The notes: generated from the letters alone by a model not told the origin. A stretch of DNA of 64,000 nucleotides from Micromonospora thermarum (GCF_012034245.1 NZ_JAATEO010000010.1:124001-188000), one strand, 5' to 3'; positions 25,757 to 34,644 are shown, numbered from the stretch's first letter. Translations and numbers: made by a program.

Positions 25757-26653
25757 ATGGCCAACACGGCGGTGGCCGACGCCGATTCAGGACTGACCCG
25801 GGCACAGCTCGCCGCCCGGTACGGCCTGAGCGTCGCCGGCGCAAGGCCCACCCTGGCTGCCTACGTCCGGCAGCTGTGGGCCTACCGGCACTTCATCTCG
25901 GCGTACGCGCACGCCAAGGTGACCGCGTCCTTCAGTCAGGCCCGGCTGGGCCAGCTGTGGCAGGTGCTGACACCGCTGACGAACGCCGCGGTCTACTTCC
26001 TGATCTTCGGCGTCATCCTGAACACCAGCGGCGAGGTCGAGAACTTCATCGCCTACCTGTGCGTCGGGCTCTTCGTCTTCACCTTCACCCAGAGCGTCGC
26101 CCTCGGCGGCGTGCAGGCGATCACCAGCCACCTCGGCCTGATCCGGGCGCTGCACTTCCCCCGGGCCGCGCTGCCCTTCGCGATCACCCTCACCCAGTTC
26201 CGGCACCTGGTGACGGCGATCGTCGTGCTGGTCGCCATCGTGCTGGTCACCGGCGAGCCGATCACCCTGGAGTGGCTGCTGGTCCTCCCGGCGATGCTGC
26301 TCCAGACGGTCTTCAACGTCGGGCTCGCGCTGGCGCTGGCCCGAGCGGGCTCGAAGATGACCGACCTCAAGCAGGTCATGCCGTTCGTGATGCGCACCTG
26401 GATGTACGGGTCCGGTGTCCTCTACAGCGTCCAGAACTTCGCCAAGCACCTGCCCACCTGGGCCGCGACCCTGGTCGAGCTGAACCCGCTGCTGATCTAC
26501 ATCGAGCTGTTCCGGCACGCGCTCATGGAGAACGCCCCGCTGACCTCGGCGGCGCCGCGGTTGTGGCTCCTCGCCACGGTCTGGGCCCTCCTCGTCGGCA
26601 TCGGCGGCTTTGTCTACTTCTGGCGCGGCGAGAAGGAGTACGGACGTGGCTGA
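25757..26653 (+). CDS. ABC-2 type polysaccharide/teichoic-acid exporter permease (TagG-like)
   Basis: A 298-residue permease with six predicted helices in the second two thirds, preceded by a cytoplasmic amphipathic segment (RQLWAYRHFISAYAHAKV, then GQLWQVLTPL). This is the Wzm/TagG layout for exporting complete lipid-linked polymers. The ATG at 25757 has GGAG upstream. The ATPase gene overlaps its 3' end by 8 bp. Context makes the ribitol-containing polymer the likely cargo. Confidence 0.88.
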   Translation: MANTAVADADSGLTRAQLAARYGLSVAGARPTLAAYVRQLWAYRHFISAYAHAKVTASFSQARLGQLWQVLTPLTNAAVYFLIFGVILNTSGEVENFIAYLCVGLFVFTFTQSVALGGVQAITSHLGLIRALHFPRAALPFAITLTQFRHLVTAIVVLVAIVLVTGEPITLEWLLVLPAMLLQTVFNVGLALALARAGSKMTDLKQVMPFVMRTWMYGSGVLYSVQNFAKHLPTWAATLVELNPLLIYIELFRHALMENAPLTSAAPRLWLLATVWALLVGIGGFVYFWRGEKEYGRG

Positions 26654-27464
26654 CCTCAACGCGATGCCCGCGGACGCGACCACCACGGCCGTCGGCGAGC
26701 GGATCCCCACCGTGATCGTGGACGACGTGCACCTGATCTACCGGGTCTACGGCGCCAGCAGCGGTGCGGCCGCCTCCCCGGTCGCCGCCCTCAAGCGGAT
26801 CGTCACCCGCGAGAAGTCGCGCCCGACGCTGCGCGAGGTGCACGCGGTCAAGGGCGTCAGCTTCACCGCGTACCGGGGCGAGGCGATCGGACTGATCGGC
26901 AGCAACGGCTCCGGCAAGTCCACCCTGCTGCGGGCCGTCGCCGGCCTGATGCCCGCCACCCGGGGGGCGATCTACACGCAGGGCCAGCCGTCGCTGCTCG
27001 GCGTGAACGCGGCGCTGCTCGGCGACCTGTCCGGCGAGCGCAACGTGACGCTGGGCTGCCTGGCCATGGGGATGACCCCCGAGCAGGTCCGCAAGGTCGC
27101 CCCGGAGATCATCGACTTCTCCGGGATCAACGAGCGCGGCGACTTCGCCTCCCTGCCGATGCGGACCTACTCGTCCGGCATGCAGGCCCGGCTGCGCTTC
27201 TCCATCTCGGCCGCCAAGAAGCACGACGTCCTGCTCATCGACGAGGCCCTCGCGACCGGTGACACCCGGTTCCGCCGCCGCAGCGAGCAGCGGATCCGCC
27301 AGCTACGCGCCGACGCGGGTACGGTCTTCCTGGTCAGCCACTCCATCGGCACCATCCGGGACACCTGCGAGCGGTCGATCTGGCTGGAGTCGGGCGTGAT
27401 CCGGATGGACGGGCCCACCGACGAGGTGACCAAGGCCTACGAGGACTACATGGCCCGCCGGTGA
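26646..27464 (+). CDS. ABC transporter ATPase (TagH/Wzt-like)
   Basis: A 272-residue nucleotide-binding subunit: Walker A GLIGSNGSGKST, signature YSSGMQARL, Walker B VLLIDEAL and the switch His in LVSHSIG. VDDVHLIYRVYG at the start and GERNVTLGC are typical of teichoic-acid and O-antigen exporters. It lacks the long C-terminal carbohydrate-binding domain of some Wzt proteins. The GTG at 26646 has AAGGAG upstream and overlaps the permease gene. Confidence 0.92.
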   Translation: MADLNAMPADATTTAVGERIPTVIVDDVHLIYRVYGASSGAAASPVAALKRIVTREKSRPTLREVHAVKGVSFTAYRGEAIGLIGSNGSGKSTLLRAVAGLMPATRGAIYTQGQPSLLGVNAALLGDLSGERNVTLGCLAMGMTPEQVRKVAPEIIDFSGINERGDFASLPMRTYSSGMQARLRFSISAAKKHDVLLIDEALATGDTRFRRRSEQRIRQLRADAGTVFLVSHSIGTIRDTCERSIWLESGVIRMDGPTDEVTKAYEDYMARR

Positions 27465-27568
27465 CGGCACGGCCGGCGGGCGTCCGGACACCGCGTACGC
27501 GCGGGTGTCGGGCGCCCGCCGTCCCGTCCGGCAGGCAGCACCTTCATGAAGATCAGTGAGGATCGGCG

Positions 27569-29125
27569 ATGACGCAGGACGGCACCCCCACCCCGGCCGC
27601 CACGACACCCTGGCGACCCACCCGGACCGTGGCGGTGATCCTGGCCGGCGGCACCGGCACGCGGCTCGGCCTGGGCATCCCCAAGCAGTTGCTCAAGGTC
27701 GCGGGCAAGCCCATCATCGAGCACACCCTCGCGGTCTTCGAGGCCGCGCCCGAGATCGACGAGATCGTCGTCCTGATGGCCGCCGGGCACGTCCCCGACG
27801 CCGAGCGGATCGTGCAGCGGGCCGGCTTCCGCAAGGTCACGAGGATCGTCGAGGGCGGTGACACCCGCAACGCCACCACCCGCCTCGCGTTGGACGTGAT
27901 CGGCCCCGACGACTGCAACATCCTGTTCCACGACGCGGTGCGCCCGCTGGTCAGCGGCCGGATCATCCGCGAGTGCGTGAACGCGCTCTGGACGTACTCC
28001 GCCGTCGACGTCGCCATCCCGTCGGCGGACACGATCATCCAGGTCGACGACGACGAGTGCATCACCGACATCCCCGTCCGCTCCCGGCTGCGCCGGGGCC
28101 AGACCCCCCAGGCGTTCCGCTCCGGCACCATCCGCGAGGCGTACCGGCGGGCCGAGGGCGACCCGGACTTCGCCGCGACCGACGACTGCGGTGTGGTGCT
28201 GCGCTACCTGCCCGGCACGCCGATCAAGGTGATCGACGGCGCGGACGAGAACATCAAGGTCACCCACCCGGTCGACGTGCACCTGGCGGACAAGCTCTTC
28301 CAGCTCGCCGCCGCGAAGGCGCACCGGCTGGCCGACCACCGCGGCTACACCGAGGAGCTGACCGGCCGCACGATCGTGGTGTTCGGCGGGAGCTACGGCA
28401 TCGGGCAGGAGCTGACCGACCTGGCCCGGCGCTTCGGCGCCCGGGTCTTCCCGTTCAGCCGCTCGGCCACCGGCACCCACGTCGAGCGCGCCGAGGACGT
28501 GGAGGCGGCCCTGAAGACCGCCTTCGACGCCACCGGCCGGATCGACCACGTGGTGGTCACCGCCGGGCTGCTGGAGAAGGGCGCGCTCGCCGAGATGGAC
28601 GCCGCCACCATGGACCGGCTACTCCAGGTCAACTTCGTCGGGCCGGTGACGGTCGCCCGGGCGGCCCTGCCGTACCTGCGGCAGACCCGCGGCCAGCTGC
28701 TGCTGTACACCTCCAGCTCGTACACCCGCGGCCGGGCCCGGTACGCGCTGTACTCGGCCACCAAGGCCGCCCTGGTCAACCTCACCCAGGCGCTCGCCGA
28801 CGAGTGGGCGGAGGACGGCGTACGGGTCAACTGCGTGAACCCGGAGCGGACCGCGACCCCGATGCGGACGCGGGCGTTCGGCGCGGAACCGGCGCACACG
28901 CTGCTCTCGGCGGACGCGGTGGCCCGGGCGTCGCTGGACGTGCTGCTGTCCGGGCTCACCGGTCAGGTGATCGACGTACGCCGCTCCGGCGACGAGGCCG
29001 CGGAGTCCGCGACCGGTCCGGAGTCGGCGACCGGCGCGGAGTCGACGGTGGTGCCGGCACAGGCCGGGCCGGAGCGCGACGAGCGCCCGGCGGACCAGGT
29101 GGGAGCGGGCCGCAATGCGTGGTGA
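27569..29125 (+). CDS. Fused CDP-ribitol synthase: cytidylyltransferase + SDR reductase (TarI-TarJ functions)
   Basis: A 518-residue bifunctional protein. Residues about 20-250 are an IspD/TarI-type cytidylyltransferase (VILAGGTGTRLG, GGDTRNATT, HDAVRPLV). Residues about 260-465 are a short-chain dehydrogenase (VFGGSYGIGQEL, SSSYTRGRARYALYSATKAAL). The same fusion is known in Haemophilus Acs1/Bcs1, which reduces ribulose 5-phosphate and activates it to CDP-ribitol. A low-complexity tail ends the protein. The following TagF-like gene overlaps by 11 bp. A role in isoprenoid synthesis is unlikely because of the fusion and context. Confidence 0.9.
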   Translation: MTQDGTPTPAATTPWRPTRTVAVILAGGTGTRLGLGIPKQLLKVAGKPIIEHTLAVFEAAPEIDEIVVLMAAGHVPDAERIVQRAGFRKVTRIVEGGDTRNATTRLALDVIGPDDCNILFHDAVRPLVSGRIIRECVNALWTYSAVDVAIPSADTIIQVDDDECITDIPVRSRLRRGQTPQAFRSGTIREAYRRAEGDPDFAATDDCGVVLRYLPGTPIKVIDGADENIKVTHPVDVHLADKLFQLAAAKAHRLADHRGYTEELTGRTIVVFGGSYGIGQELTDLARRFGARVFPFSRSATGTHVERAEDVEAALKTAFDATGRIDHVVVTAGLLEKGALAEMDAATMDRLLQVNFVGPVTVARAALPYLRQTRGQLLLYTSSSYTRGRARYALYSATKAALVNLTQALADEWAEDGVRVNCVNPERTATPMRTRAFGAEPAHTLLSADAVARASLDVLLSGLTGQVIDVRRSGDEAAESATGPESATGAESTVVPAQAGPERDERPADQVGAGRNAW

Positions 29126-30812
29126 CCTCGTCCGGAAGCTGATCGCCCGGGGCCTGGCCACGGGCCTGGCGGTGCTGGCCTTCGTCGTGCTCGCGCTCAC
29201 CGGCGCGACGGCGTGGGGCCTCGCGCTCGCGGTGGCCGCCCTCGCGGCGGCCGGCTGGGAGCGCCGGGTCCGGCCGCAGGCCGACGGCGTCGCCGAGACC
29301 GTCCTGCTCGCGGCGGGCATCCTGACCGCGTACGCCCGGCGTCTCGACGACGGCTTCGACCCCGCCCTGGCCGCCACCGCGCTGGTGGTGCTCGGGCTGG
29401 CCCTGCTGGTCGGCCCGCTGCGGCAGGCGGGCAACCTCCAGATCCGCGCCGCCAACCTGCCGGTGCGCGGGTGGACCCCGCTGGTCGCCGCCGAGCTGCC
29501 CGTCGCCCTGCTCGTGCTGCTCGCCCTGATCGCCGGTGCGGCCGCGGCGACCCTGCCCGCCTGGGCGGCCCTGGCCGCCGCCCTGCTCGTCGGCGGTGTC
29601 GCCGGTGCGGTCGCCCTGGACCTGGCCCGCCGGCGGTTCCGCCCGGCCGCCGGAGGCGGACCGGTCGCCCGCGCGCTGCGCCGGCACCGCCCCGAGTTCC
29701 TGCTCTACTTCTCCGCGCCGCCCGGCTCCGAGTACCAGGTCACCATGTGGCTGCCGTACCTGGAGCGGCTCGGCCGGCCGTTCCTGGTCGTGCTGCGCGA
29801 GCCGGAGTTCCTGCCGACCGTCTCGGCGGCCACCACCGCACCGGTCGTCTACTGCCCGACGCTCAGCGCGATGGACGAGGCGCTGGCGCCGAGCCTGCGG
29901 GTCGCCTTCTACGTCAACCACGGCGCGAAGAACAGCCACTGCATCCGCTACACCCAGCTCACCCACGTGCAGTTGCACCACGGCGACAGCGACAAGGCCC
30001 CGAGCGCCAACCCGGTCTCCGGCATCTTCGACCGGATCTTCGTCGCCGGCCAGGCGGCGATCGACCGGTACGCCCGCGCGGGCGTCCACATCCCCGCCGA
30101 GAAGTTCGTCGTGGTCGGCCGGCCGCAGGTGGAGGGCATCGAGGTACGCCGAGGGCGGGTGACCGCCGCGACGCCGACCGTCCTCTACACGCCGACCTGG
30201 ACGGGGCACCACGCGGACACCAACTACTGCTCGCTGCCGGCGGGCGAGGCGCTGCTGCGGGGCCTGCTGGAGCGCGGCGCGACGGTGATCCTGCGGGCCC
30301 ACCCGTACACCGCGCAGAACCCGGCGTCGGCTCGGCAGCTCGCGCGGCTGCACGACCTGCTCGCCGCCGACCGCGCCCGGACCGGGCGGGCGCACGTCTT
30401 CGGGGCGGCGGCCAGCCGCGAGCTGACCCTGACCGAGTGCGTGAACCGGTCCGACGCGCTGGTCTCCGACGTCTCCGGGGTCATCTCCGACTACCTCTAC
30501 TCCGGCAAGCCGTACGCGGTGACGGACATGGTGGACGCGGGCGCCCGGTTCCCGGCGGAGTTCCCCCTCGCGGCGTCCGGGTACGTGCTGCGGCGCGACA
30601 TGTCCAACGTGGACGACGTGCTGGACCGGCTGCTCGGTGACGACCCGCTGGCCGACACCCGCTGGGCCACGCGGACCCGATACCTGGGCGACTTCCCCGC
30701 CGAGTCGTACGCCGAGGGCTTCCTGGCCGCCGCGCGGCGCGAACTGGACGGGGGCTCGGCCGCGCCGTCCCCTCGCACCGCCGACCCCGCCACGGTGTCC
30801 CCCACGGCCTGA
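29115..30812 (+). CDS. CDP-ribitol/CDP-glycerol polyol-phosphotransferase (TagF/TarL-like) with N-terminal membrane domain
   Basis: A 565-residue protein. The first about 175 residues contain several hydrophobic helices. The rest is a GT-B polyol-phosphate polymerase with LHHGDSDK (HG...K catalytic-region motif), VLYTPTWTGHHAD, LRAHPY and SDVSGVISDYLYSGKP. Such enzymes polymerise ribitol- or glycerol-phosphate on a lipid-linked primer at the inner membrane face. The upstream CDP-ribitol synthase argues for ribitol. The membrane domain replaces the amphipathic membrane-binding helices of classical TagF. Confidence 0.9.
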   Translation: MRGDLVRKLIARGLATGLAVLAFVVLALTGATAWGLALAVAALAAAGWERRVRPQADGVAETVLLAAGILTAYARRLDDGFDPALAATALVVLGLALLVGPLRQAGNLQIRAANLPVRGWTPLVAAELPVALLVLLALIAGAAAATLPAWAALAAALLVGGVAGAVALDLARRRFRPAAGGGPVARALRRHRPEFLLYFSAPPGSEYQVTMWLPYLERLGRPFLVVLREPEFLPTVSAATTAPVVYCPTLSAMDEALAPSLRVAFYVNHGAKNSHCIRYTQLTHVQLHHGDSDKAPSANPVSGIFDRIFVAGQAAIDRYARAGVHIPAEKFVVVGRPQVEGIEVRRGRVTAATPTVLYTPTWTGHHADTNYCSLPAGEALLRGLLERGATVILRAHPYTAQNPASARQLARLHDLLAADRARTGRAHVFGAAASRELTLTECVNRSDALVSDVSGVISDYLYSGKPYAVTDMVDAGARFPAEFPLAASGYVLRRDMSNVDDVLDRLLGDDPLADTRWATRTRYLGDFPAESYAEGFLAAARRELDGGSAAPSPRTADPATVSPTA

Positions 30813-30831
30813 CCCACACCGCCAGGCCGCC

Positions 30832-30892
30832 GTCGATCATGACGTTGGCGGGTGATTCAGAGATCAATCCACCCGTCAACCTCATGATCAAC
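30832..30892. repeat. Intergenic palindromic repeat, copy 1
   Basis: Two 22-base arms (30832-30853, 30871-30892) with three mismatches. They contain GATCATGACGTTGGCGGG and its near-complement. The loop shares TGATT--GAGATCAA with copy 4. It lies between convergent genes. Confidence 0.85.
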
Positions 30893-30932
30893 GGTGGCCT
30901 GGGGGGTGGGCGTCGGGTGCGCGCGCCGGCGC

Positions 30933-31670
30933 TCAGCGGTACTCGTCGACCAGGGCCAGGACGGCCGCCGGGTCCTCCACGTGGGCGTTGTGGCCGAGGT
31001 CCGGCAGCGTGGCCACGGGCACGCCGAGCTCCTTGAGCTGCGCGTCGGAGACCATCAGGTCGTGCTCGCCCCGAGCCAGCAGGACCGGCACGTCGGTCGC
31101 GGCCAGCAGGGCCGGCAGGTTCGGCTCCCCCACCCCGAACGCGACCGGGTCCATCGCCAGCCGCCAGCGGCCGTCGACCTGCCGCAGGCCCGCCTCCACC
31201 ACCGGGTGGTCGGGCGCGAGCAGACCGGCCAGGCCGGAGACCCGCAGGTACCGCCGGGCGGCCTCGTCCCGGCTGGCGAACCAGGTCACCGGGCGATCCG
31301 CCAGCTCCTGCGCCTTCGCCAGTTCGGCGGGCGACCACACCGCCTTGATTCCCAGCCCGACCACGGCGTCGACCGGCAGCCCGGCCGACCGGGCGGCCAG
31401 GGCCAGCGCGACCACGCCGCCGAGCGAATGTCCGAGCAGGACGAGCCGGTCCTCGCGGGCGAGCGTGCCGGCGAGCCGGTCGGCCAGCCCGGCGAACGAG
31501 TACGACGGCAGCGGCGGGGACCAGCCGTGACCGGCCAGGTCGGGCGCCAGCCAGCGGCCGGCCCACCGGCGTTCCAGCAGCGGCGCCCAGGGCAGCCACA
31601 CCTCGCCGGTCGCACCCATGCCGTGCAGCAGCACCAGGACGGGACCACGGTCACCCGATTCATCGACCAT
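30933..31670 (-). CDS. Alpha/beta-fold hydrolase
   Basis: A 245-residue hydrolase: oxyanion region LLHGMGATGEVW, nucleophile elbow GHSLGG with the Ser, and LPDLGHNAHVEDP carrying the catalytic His. The ATG at 31670 is chosen because it begins just before the first strand. The substrate is unknown. It stands alone, convergent with the glycopolymer operon. Confidence 0.9.
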   Translation of the reverse strand: MVDESGDRGPVLVLLHGMGATGEVWLPWAPLLERRWAGRWLAPDLAGHGWSPPLPSYSFAGLADRLAGTLAREDRLVLLGHSLGGVVALALAARSAGLPVDAVVGLGIKAVWSPAELAKAQELADRPVTWFASRDEAARRYLRVSGLAGLLAPDHPVVEAGLRQVDGRWRLAMDPVAFGVGEPNLPALLAATDVPVLLARGEHDLMVSDAQLKELGVPVATLPDLGHNAHVEDPAAVLALVDEYR

Positions 31671-31783
31671 GCGCGCAGTCTGCCACCGTGGTCGTCCCCG
31701 GAGCGAGCATCCCGGCATCGCTCCGGCTCCAGCTCGCGCCCGTACGGCGGGTCTGTGTCCAGACGAAAGGTCCGCCCGGTCAC

Positions 31784-32494
31784 CTAGACCGTGCCGGACA
31801 GGTATGCCCGCCGTCGTTGCGGTTCGAACTTCTCGATCGCGTACCGCAGCATGACCCGTGGCATGGCGCGGTGATGCCGGACCAGGAATTCCTCCGCCGC
31901 CGTCCGGTCACGGTTGCCCACCTCGCGCAGCATCCAGCCCACCGCCTTGTGCACGAGGTCGTGCGGGTCGCGCAGGAGCCGCTCACCGAGCCGGAAGGTC
32001 CAGTGGAAGTCACCGGCCTTGATGAAGGCGAACGTCGCCATGACGGCGATGCGTCGGTCCCACACCAGGCTCGACCCGGCCAACCGATCCAGGACGCTCC
32101 GGTCCTTGTCGACCAGCCAGGGACCGACGATGTAGGGCGCGGACGAGTCCACCAGGTCCCAGTTGTTGATGTGGCCGGTGTTGGCCAGGACCAGGCGGAA
32201 GATCCTCGCCCGTTCCTCCTCGTCCCCCTTGTCGAACTTCCGGACCAGGATGAGGAGCGACGTCAGCCGCTCCTCGTGCACGCCGCTGGTCAGCAGCGTC
32301 GCCGTGTCGGCCAGGGAGAGGTCGCGCCAGTAGCGGCCGGCCACCCTGCGCTGTTCCGGCACGGGTACGCCGATGGCCCGATCGCCCTCGCCGTACCCGC
32401 CCGGAAACATCTGCAGATAGCGGCTCACACCCTCGGCCCGGCTGCGGTCGGCGAGGCCGGCGAGGTCGCGACGGACATCGGCGGTGGTGGCCAT
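31784..32494 (-). CDS. DNA alkylation repair protein (AlkD-like)
   Basis: A 236-residue all-helical HEAT-like protein of the AlkD family. These glycosylases remove N3- and N7-alkylpurines without base flipping. IGVPVPEQRRVA, the catalytic-region NNWDLVDSSAPYIVG (with the family Trp and Asp) and DRRIAVMATFAFI are visible. The ATG at 32494 is used. The gene lies 5 bases after the DUF1801 gene, so the two probably form an operon. Confidence 0.9.
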   Translation of the reverse strand: MATTADVRRDLAGLADRSRAEGVSRYLQMFPGGYGEGDRAIGVPVPEQRRVAGRYWRDLSLADTATLLTSGVHEERLTSLLILVRKFDKGDEEERARIFRLVLANTGHINNWDLVDSSAPYIVGPWLVDKDRSVLDRLAGSSLVWDRRIAVMATFAFIKAGDFHWTFRLGERLLRDPHDLVHKAVGWMLREVGNRDRTAAEEFLVRHHRAMPRVMLRYAIEKFEPQRRRAYLSGTV

Positions 32495-32499
32495 GACGG

Positions 32500-32949
32500 T
32501 CAGGAGATCGCAGCCTTCACCAGCTCGGCGACTTTCTTCTCCACCGCGGGGCTCCACTTCTGGAGCGCGTACGACACCGGCCACATGTCGCCCTCGTCGA
32601 TGTTGGCCGCGTCCTGGAAGCCCAGGGTCGAGTACCGGTAGTTGAACTTGCCCGCGTCCTGGAAGAAGACGACGATCTTGCCGTCCGCGTTCGCGTAGGC
32701 CGGCATCCCGTACCAGGTCTTCGGCGACAGCTCCGGGGCGTTGGCGGTCACCGTCACGTGCACGCGCTCGGCGAGCGCGCGATCCTCCGGCGCCATCTGC
32801 GCGATCCGGTCGAGGACCGCCTGCAGTCCGTCGGCCTTCTTGGCACCCTTCCTGCCCTCGGCGCGCAGCTCGGCGGCGCGCTCCTTCATCGCGGCGCGCT
32901 CCTCGGCGGTGAAGCCGTCGGACTCGGTCTTGACACTCTTCGCGGTCAT
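32500..32949 (-). CDS. DUF1801/YdhG-like protein
   Basis: A 149-residue protein with a charged N-terminal helix (residues 1-45) and a DUF1801 core: WYGMPAYANADGKIVVFFQDAGKF is the family signature. Members are annotated as iron chaperones by similarity to frataxin-like folds, but this role is poorly supported. It is the first gene of the short operon with the AlkD-like gene. Confidence 0.85.
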   Translation of the reverse strand: MTAKSVKTESDGFTAEERAAMKERAAELRAEGRKGAKKADGLQAVLDRIAQMAPEDRALAERVHVTVTANAPELSPKTWYGMPAYANADGKIVVFFQDAGKFNYRYSTLGFQDAANIDEGDMWPVSYALQKWSPAVEKKVAELVKAAIS

Positions 32950-33131
32950 GTCCTGGCTGCCTTTCGACGCTCCCTGCCCGGCGTGCTGCCGGGCATCTGA
33001 AGGAAGGCTAGGACCGGCGAGACCCCGGGTGCTTCTCGATTCCTGATCGAGTCGGCGGGTCGATCCACTGACACGTCCCACCCAGCCGCAGGTCGCGACA
33101 GAGAACAGCCCACCGGCCGGCCCGGGGCGCC

Positions 33132-33581
33132 CTACTGGCCAACGGGGCCGAAAACGGTGTGCGCCCGTCCGCCGGAATCCCAGCCGCAGTCGCCGCATCG
33201 GGCCAGCGGGTTGGCACGGTATCGTGCCAACCCTTTCGCTCCGGCATGGGCGGTCGCCACGCTGACGACGAGGACGACGACCGGGATCACGCTAGGCCGG
33301 CCATCGATCAGCAGCCACCCGCCGCTCAGGATTGCGATGGTGCCCGAGAGCAACCCGAGCAGCAACAGACCGATGGACACATGGAAGGCAACGCGCGCTC
33401 GTCGTGGCGCCAGGCGCGGCCCGAACCAGCCGCCGCCACAGTTCGGGCACGAGAACATCGACTCATGGTCGTGTGTCGTCCTATAGATCAAGTACCCGCC
33501 TACTGCCGCAACCGGGAGACCGATCGCGTGCGCGATCAGGGTGACGACCATGCCTGCCAGTTCTTCGTCGATCCAGGTCAT
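33132..33581 (-). CDS. Small membrane protein with two CxxC pairs
   Basis: A 149-residue protein with about three hydrophobic helices (about 8-30, 66-87, 91-112). A cytoplasmic or external loop has CPNCGGGWFG, and the C-terminal tail has CGDCGWDSGG. The two CxxC pairs could form one zinc ribbon. No family is recognised and no strong ribosome binding site precedes the ATG at 33581. Local composition is slightly less GC-rich than the neighbours, which may indicate a recent arrival. Confidence 0.5.
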   Translation of the reverse strand: MTWIDEELAGMVVTLIAHAIGLPVAAVGGYLIYRTTHDHESMFSCPNCGGGWFGPRLAPRRARVAFHVSIGLLLLGLLSGTIAILSGGWLLIDGRPSVIPVVVLVVSVATAHAGAKGLARYRANPLARCGDCGWDSGGRAHTVFGPVGQ

Positions 33582-33791
33582 CCCGGTACACCGACTCCGG
33601 TCTGGGTCATGGTGGCGGACGAGCCGTTCGTACCGGGCATGCGAGCAGTATCAGCCGCTCTATCAACGGCATCGTCATGTTGGTCGGCCACACGACAACA
33701 CGGATGGCCTCCCGATCGGCCAGCTGTCGGCACGGTCACCCAAAGGTGCCTGGGTCTCGGAAAAGTGCCTTCTTCCCAGGCCAGAGGTGGT

Positions 33792-33820
33792 CTCTTACGG
33801 TTATTTAGTAACCGCAAGAG
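33792..33820. promoter_or_regulatory. Palindromic operator upstream of the RidA gene
   Basis: Arms CTCTTACGGTTA (33792-33803) and TAACCGCAAGAG (33809-33820) form a 12-bp inverted repeat with one mismatch, 21 bases before the gene. A near-identical half-site precedes the HxlR gene. Confidence 0.65.
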
Positions 33821-33841
33821 AGCGTACGAGGAGAACTCATC

Positions 33842-34249
33842 ATGGCTGTGACACTGGTGAACCCGAGCGGGCTGCCGGAGATCGACGTGTACCGGCAGGT
33901 GTCGGTGGCGACCGGGTCGAAGATCGTCCACGTCGCCGGGCAGGTCGCCTGGGACGCGGACGGGACGACGGTCGGCGCGGGGGATCTCGCCGCGCAGGTC
34001 GAGCAGTGCTACCTCAACGTCGCCACGGCGCTTGCCGGGGTCGGGGCATCGTTCGACGACGTGGTGAAGCTGACCGTCCACGTTGTCGACTGGAAGCCGG
34101 AGAAGATGCCCATACTGCTGGACGGGATCGCCCGGGCAGCCGCGAAGCTGGGGGCCACCCCGGCCGCGCCGGCGTCGCTGTTCGGGATCGTGGCGCTGGA
34201 CGTGCCCGAGCACCTGGTGGAGGTCGAGGCGACCGCCGTCCTCGACTAG
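33842..34249 (+). CDS. RidA/YjgH-like family protein
   Basis: A 135-residue RidA-fold protein with VNPSGLPEIDVYRQVSV, HVAGQVAWDADG and LVEVEATAVLD. The Arg that binds the imine substrate in archetypal RidA, normally in a PAR motif, is replaced here by Ser (PASLFGIVAL). Enamine/imine deaminase activity is therefore doubtful and another Rid subfamily is more likely. The ATG at 33842 follows GAGGAG. Its stop overlaps the convergent HxlR gene stop. Confidence 0.88.
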   Translation: MAVTLVNPSGLPEIDVYRQVSVATGSKIVHVAGQVAWDADGTTVGAGDLAAQVEQCYLNVATALAGVGASFDDVVKLTVHVVDWKPEKMPILLDGIARAAAKLGATPAAPASLFGIVALDVPEHLVEVEATAVLD

Positions 34250-34644
34250 GGCCCGCCCTGGGCAGCTTTGAAGCGGCGACGGGAAGCCTCGATGTGGCCC
34301 AGGTAGCGCTGGGTCCAGCCGCACATGCCGTCCACGACCCCGCGCAGGGCTTCGCCGGCCTCGGTGAGGTTGTAGTCGACGCGGGGCGGGACGGTGGGGT
34401 GCACTGTCCGCTCGACCAGGCCGTTGCGCTCCAACATGCGCAGGTTCTGGGTGAGCATCTTGTGGCTGATCCCGCCGACCTCGTCGCGCAGCTCGCTGAA
34501 GCGCATGGTGCGCTGCCCGAGGAACTCGATGATCAGAAATGCCCACTTGTTCGCGACGTCCGAGAAGATCTCACGCGCCAGCGAGTCGGCCCGGGCCAGG
34601 TCGGCGTCCGGGGGCAGCTCACTGATCTCCTTCCTTGTGCCCAC
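34246..34644 (-). CDS. HxlR-family transcriptional regulator
   Basis: A 132-residue winged-helix regulator. KWAFLIIEFLGQRTMRFSEL, ISHKMLTQNLRMLERNGLV (recognition helix region) and VDYNLTEAGEAL are family landmarks. The N-terminal Cys of redox-sensing members such as QorR-type proteins is absent. The GTG at 34644 with GGAGAG upstream is chosen. A half-operator at 34670-34686 lies just upstream and matches the RidA operator, suggesting control of both. Confidence 0.88.
   Translation of the reverse strand: MGTRKEISELPPDADLARADSLAREIFSDVANKWAFLIIEFLGQRTMRFSELRDEVGGISHKMLTQNLRMLERNGLVERTVHPTVPPRVDYNLTEAGEALRGVVDGMCGWTQRYLGHIEASRRRFKAAQGGP

Noticed and set aside
27569..28330. Cytidylyltransferase domain as IspD of the isoprenoid pathway
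   Set aside because: The fusion to an SDR reductase and the coupling to a TagF-like gene and TagGH-like exporter fit CDP-ribitol synthesis better.
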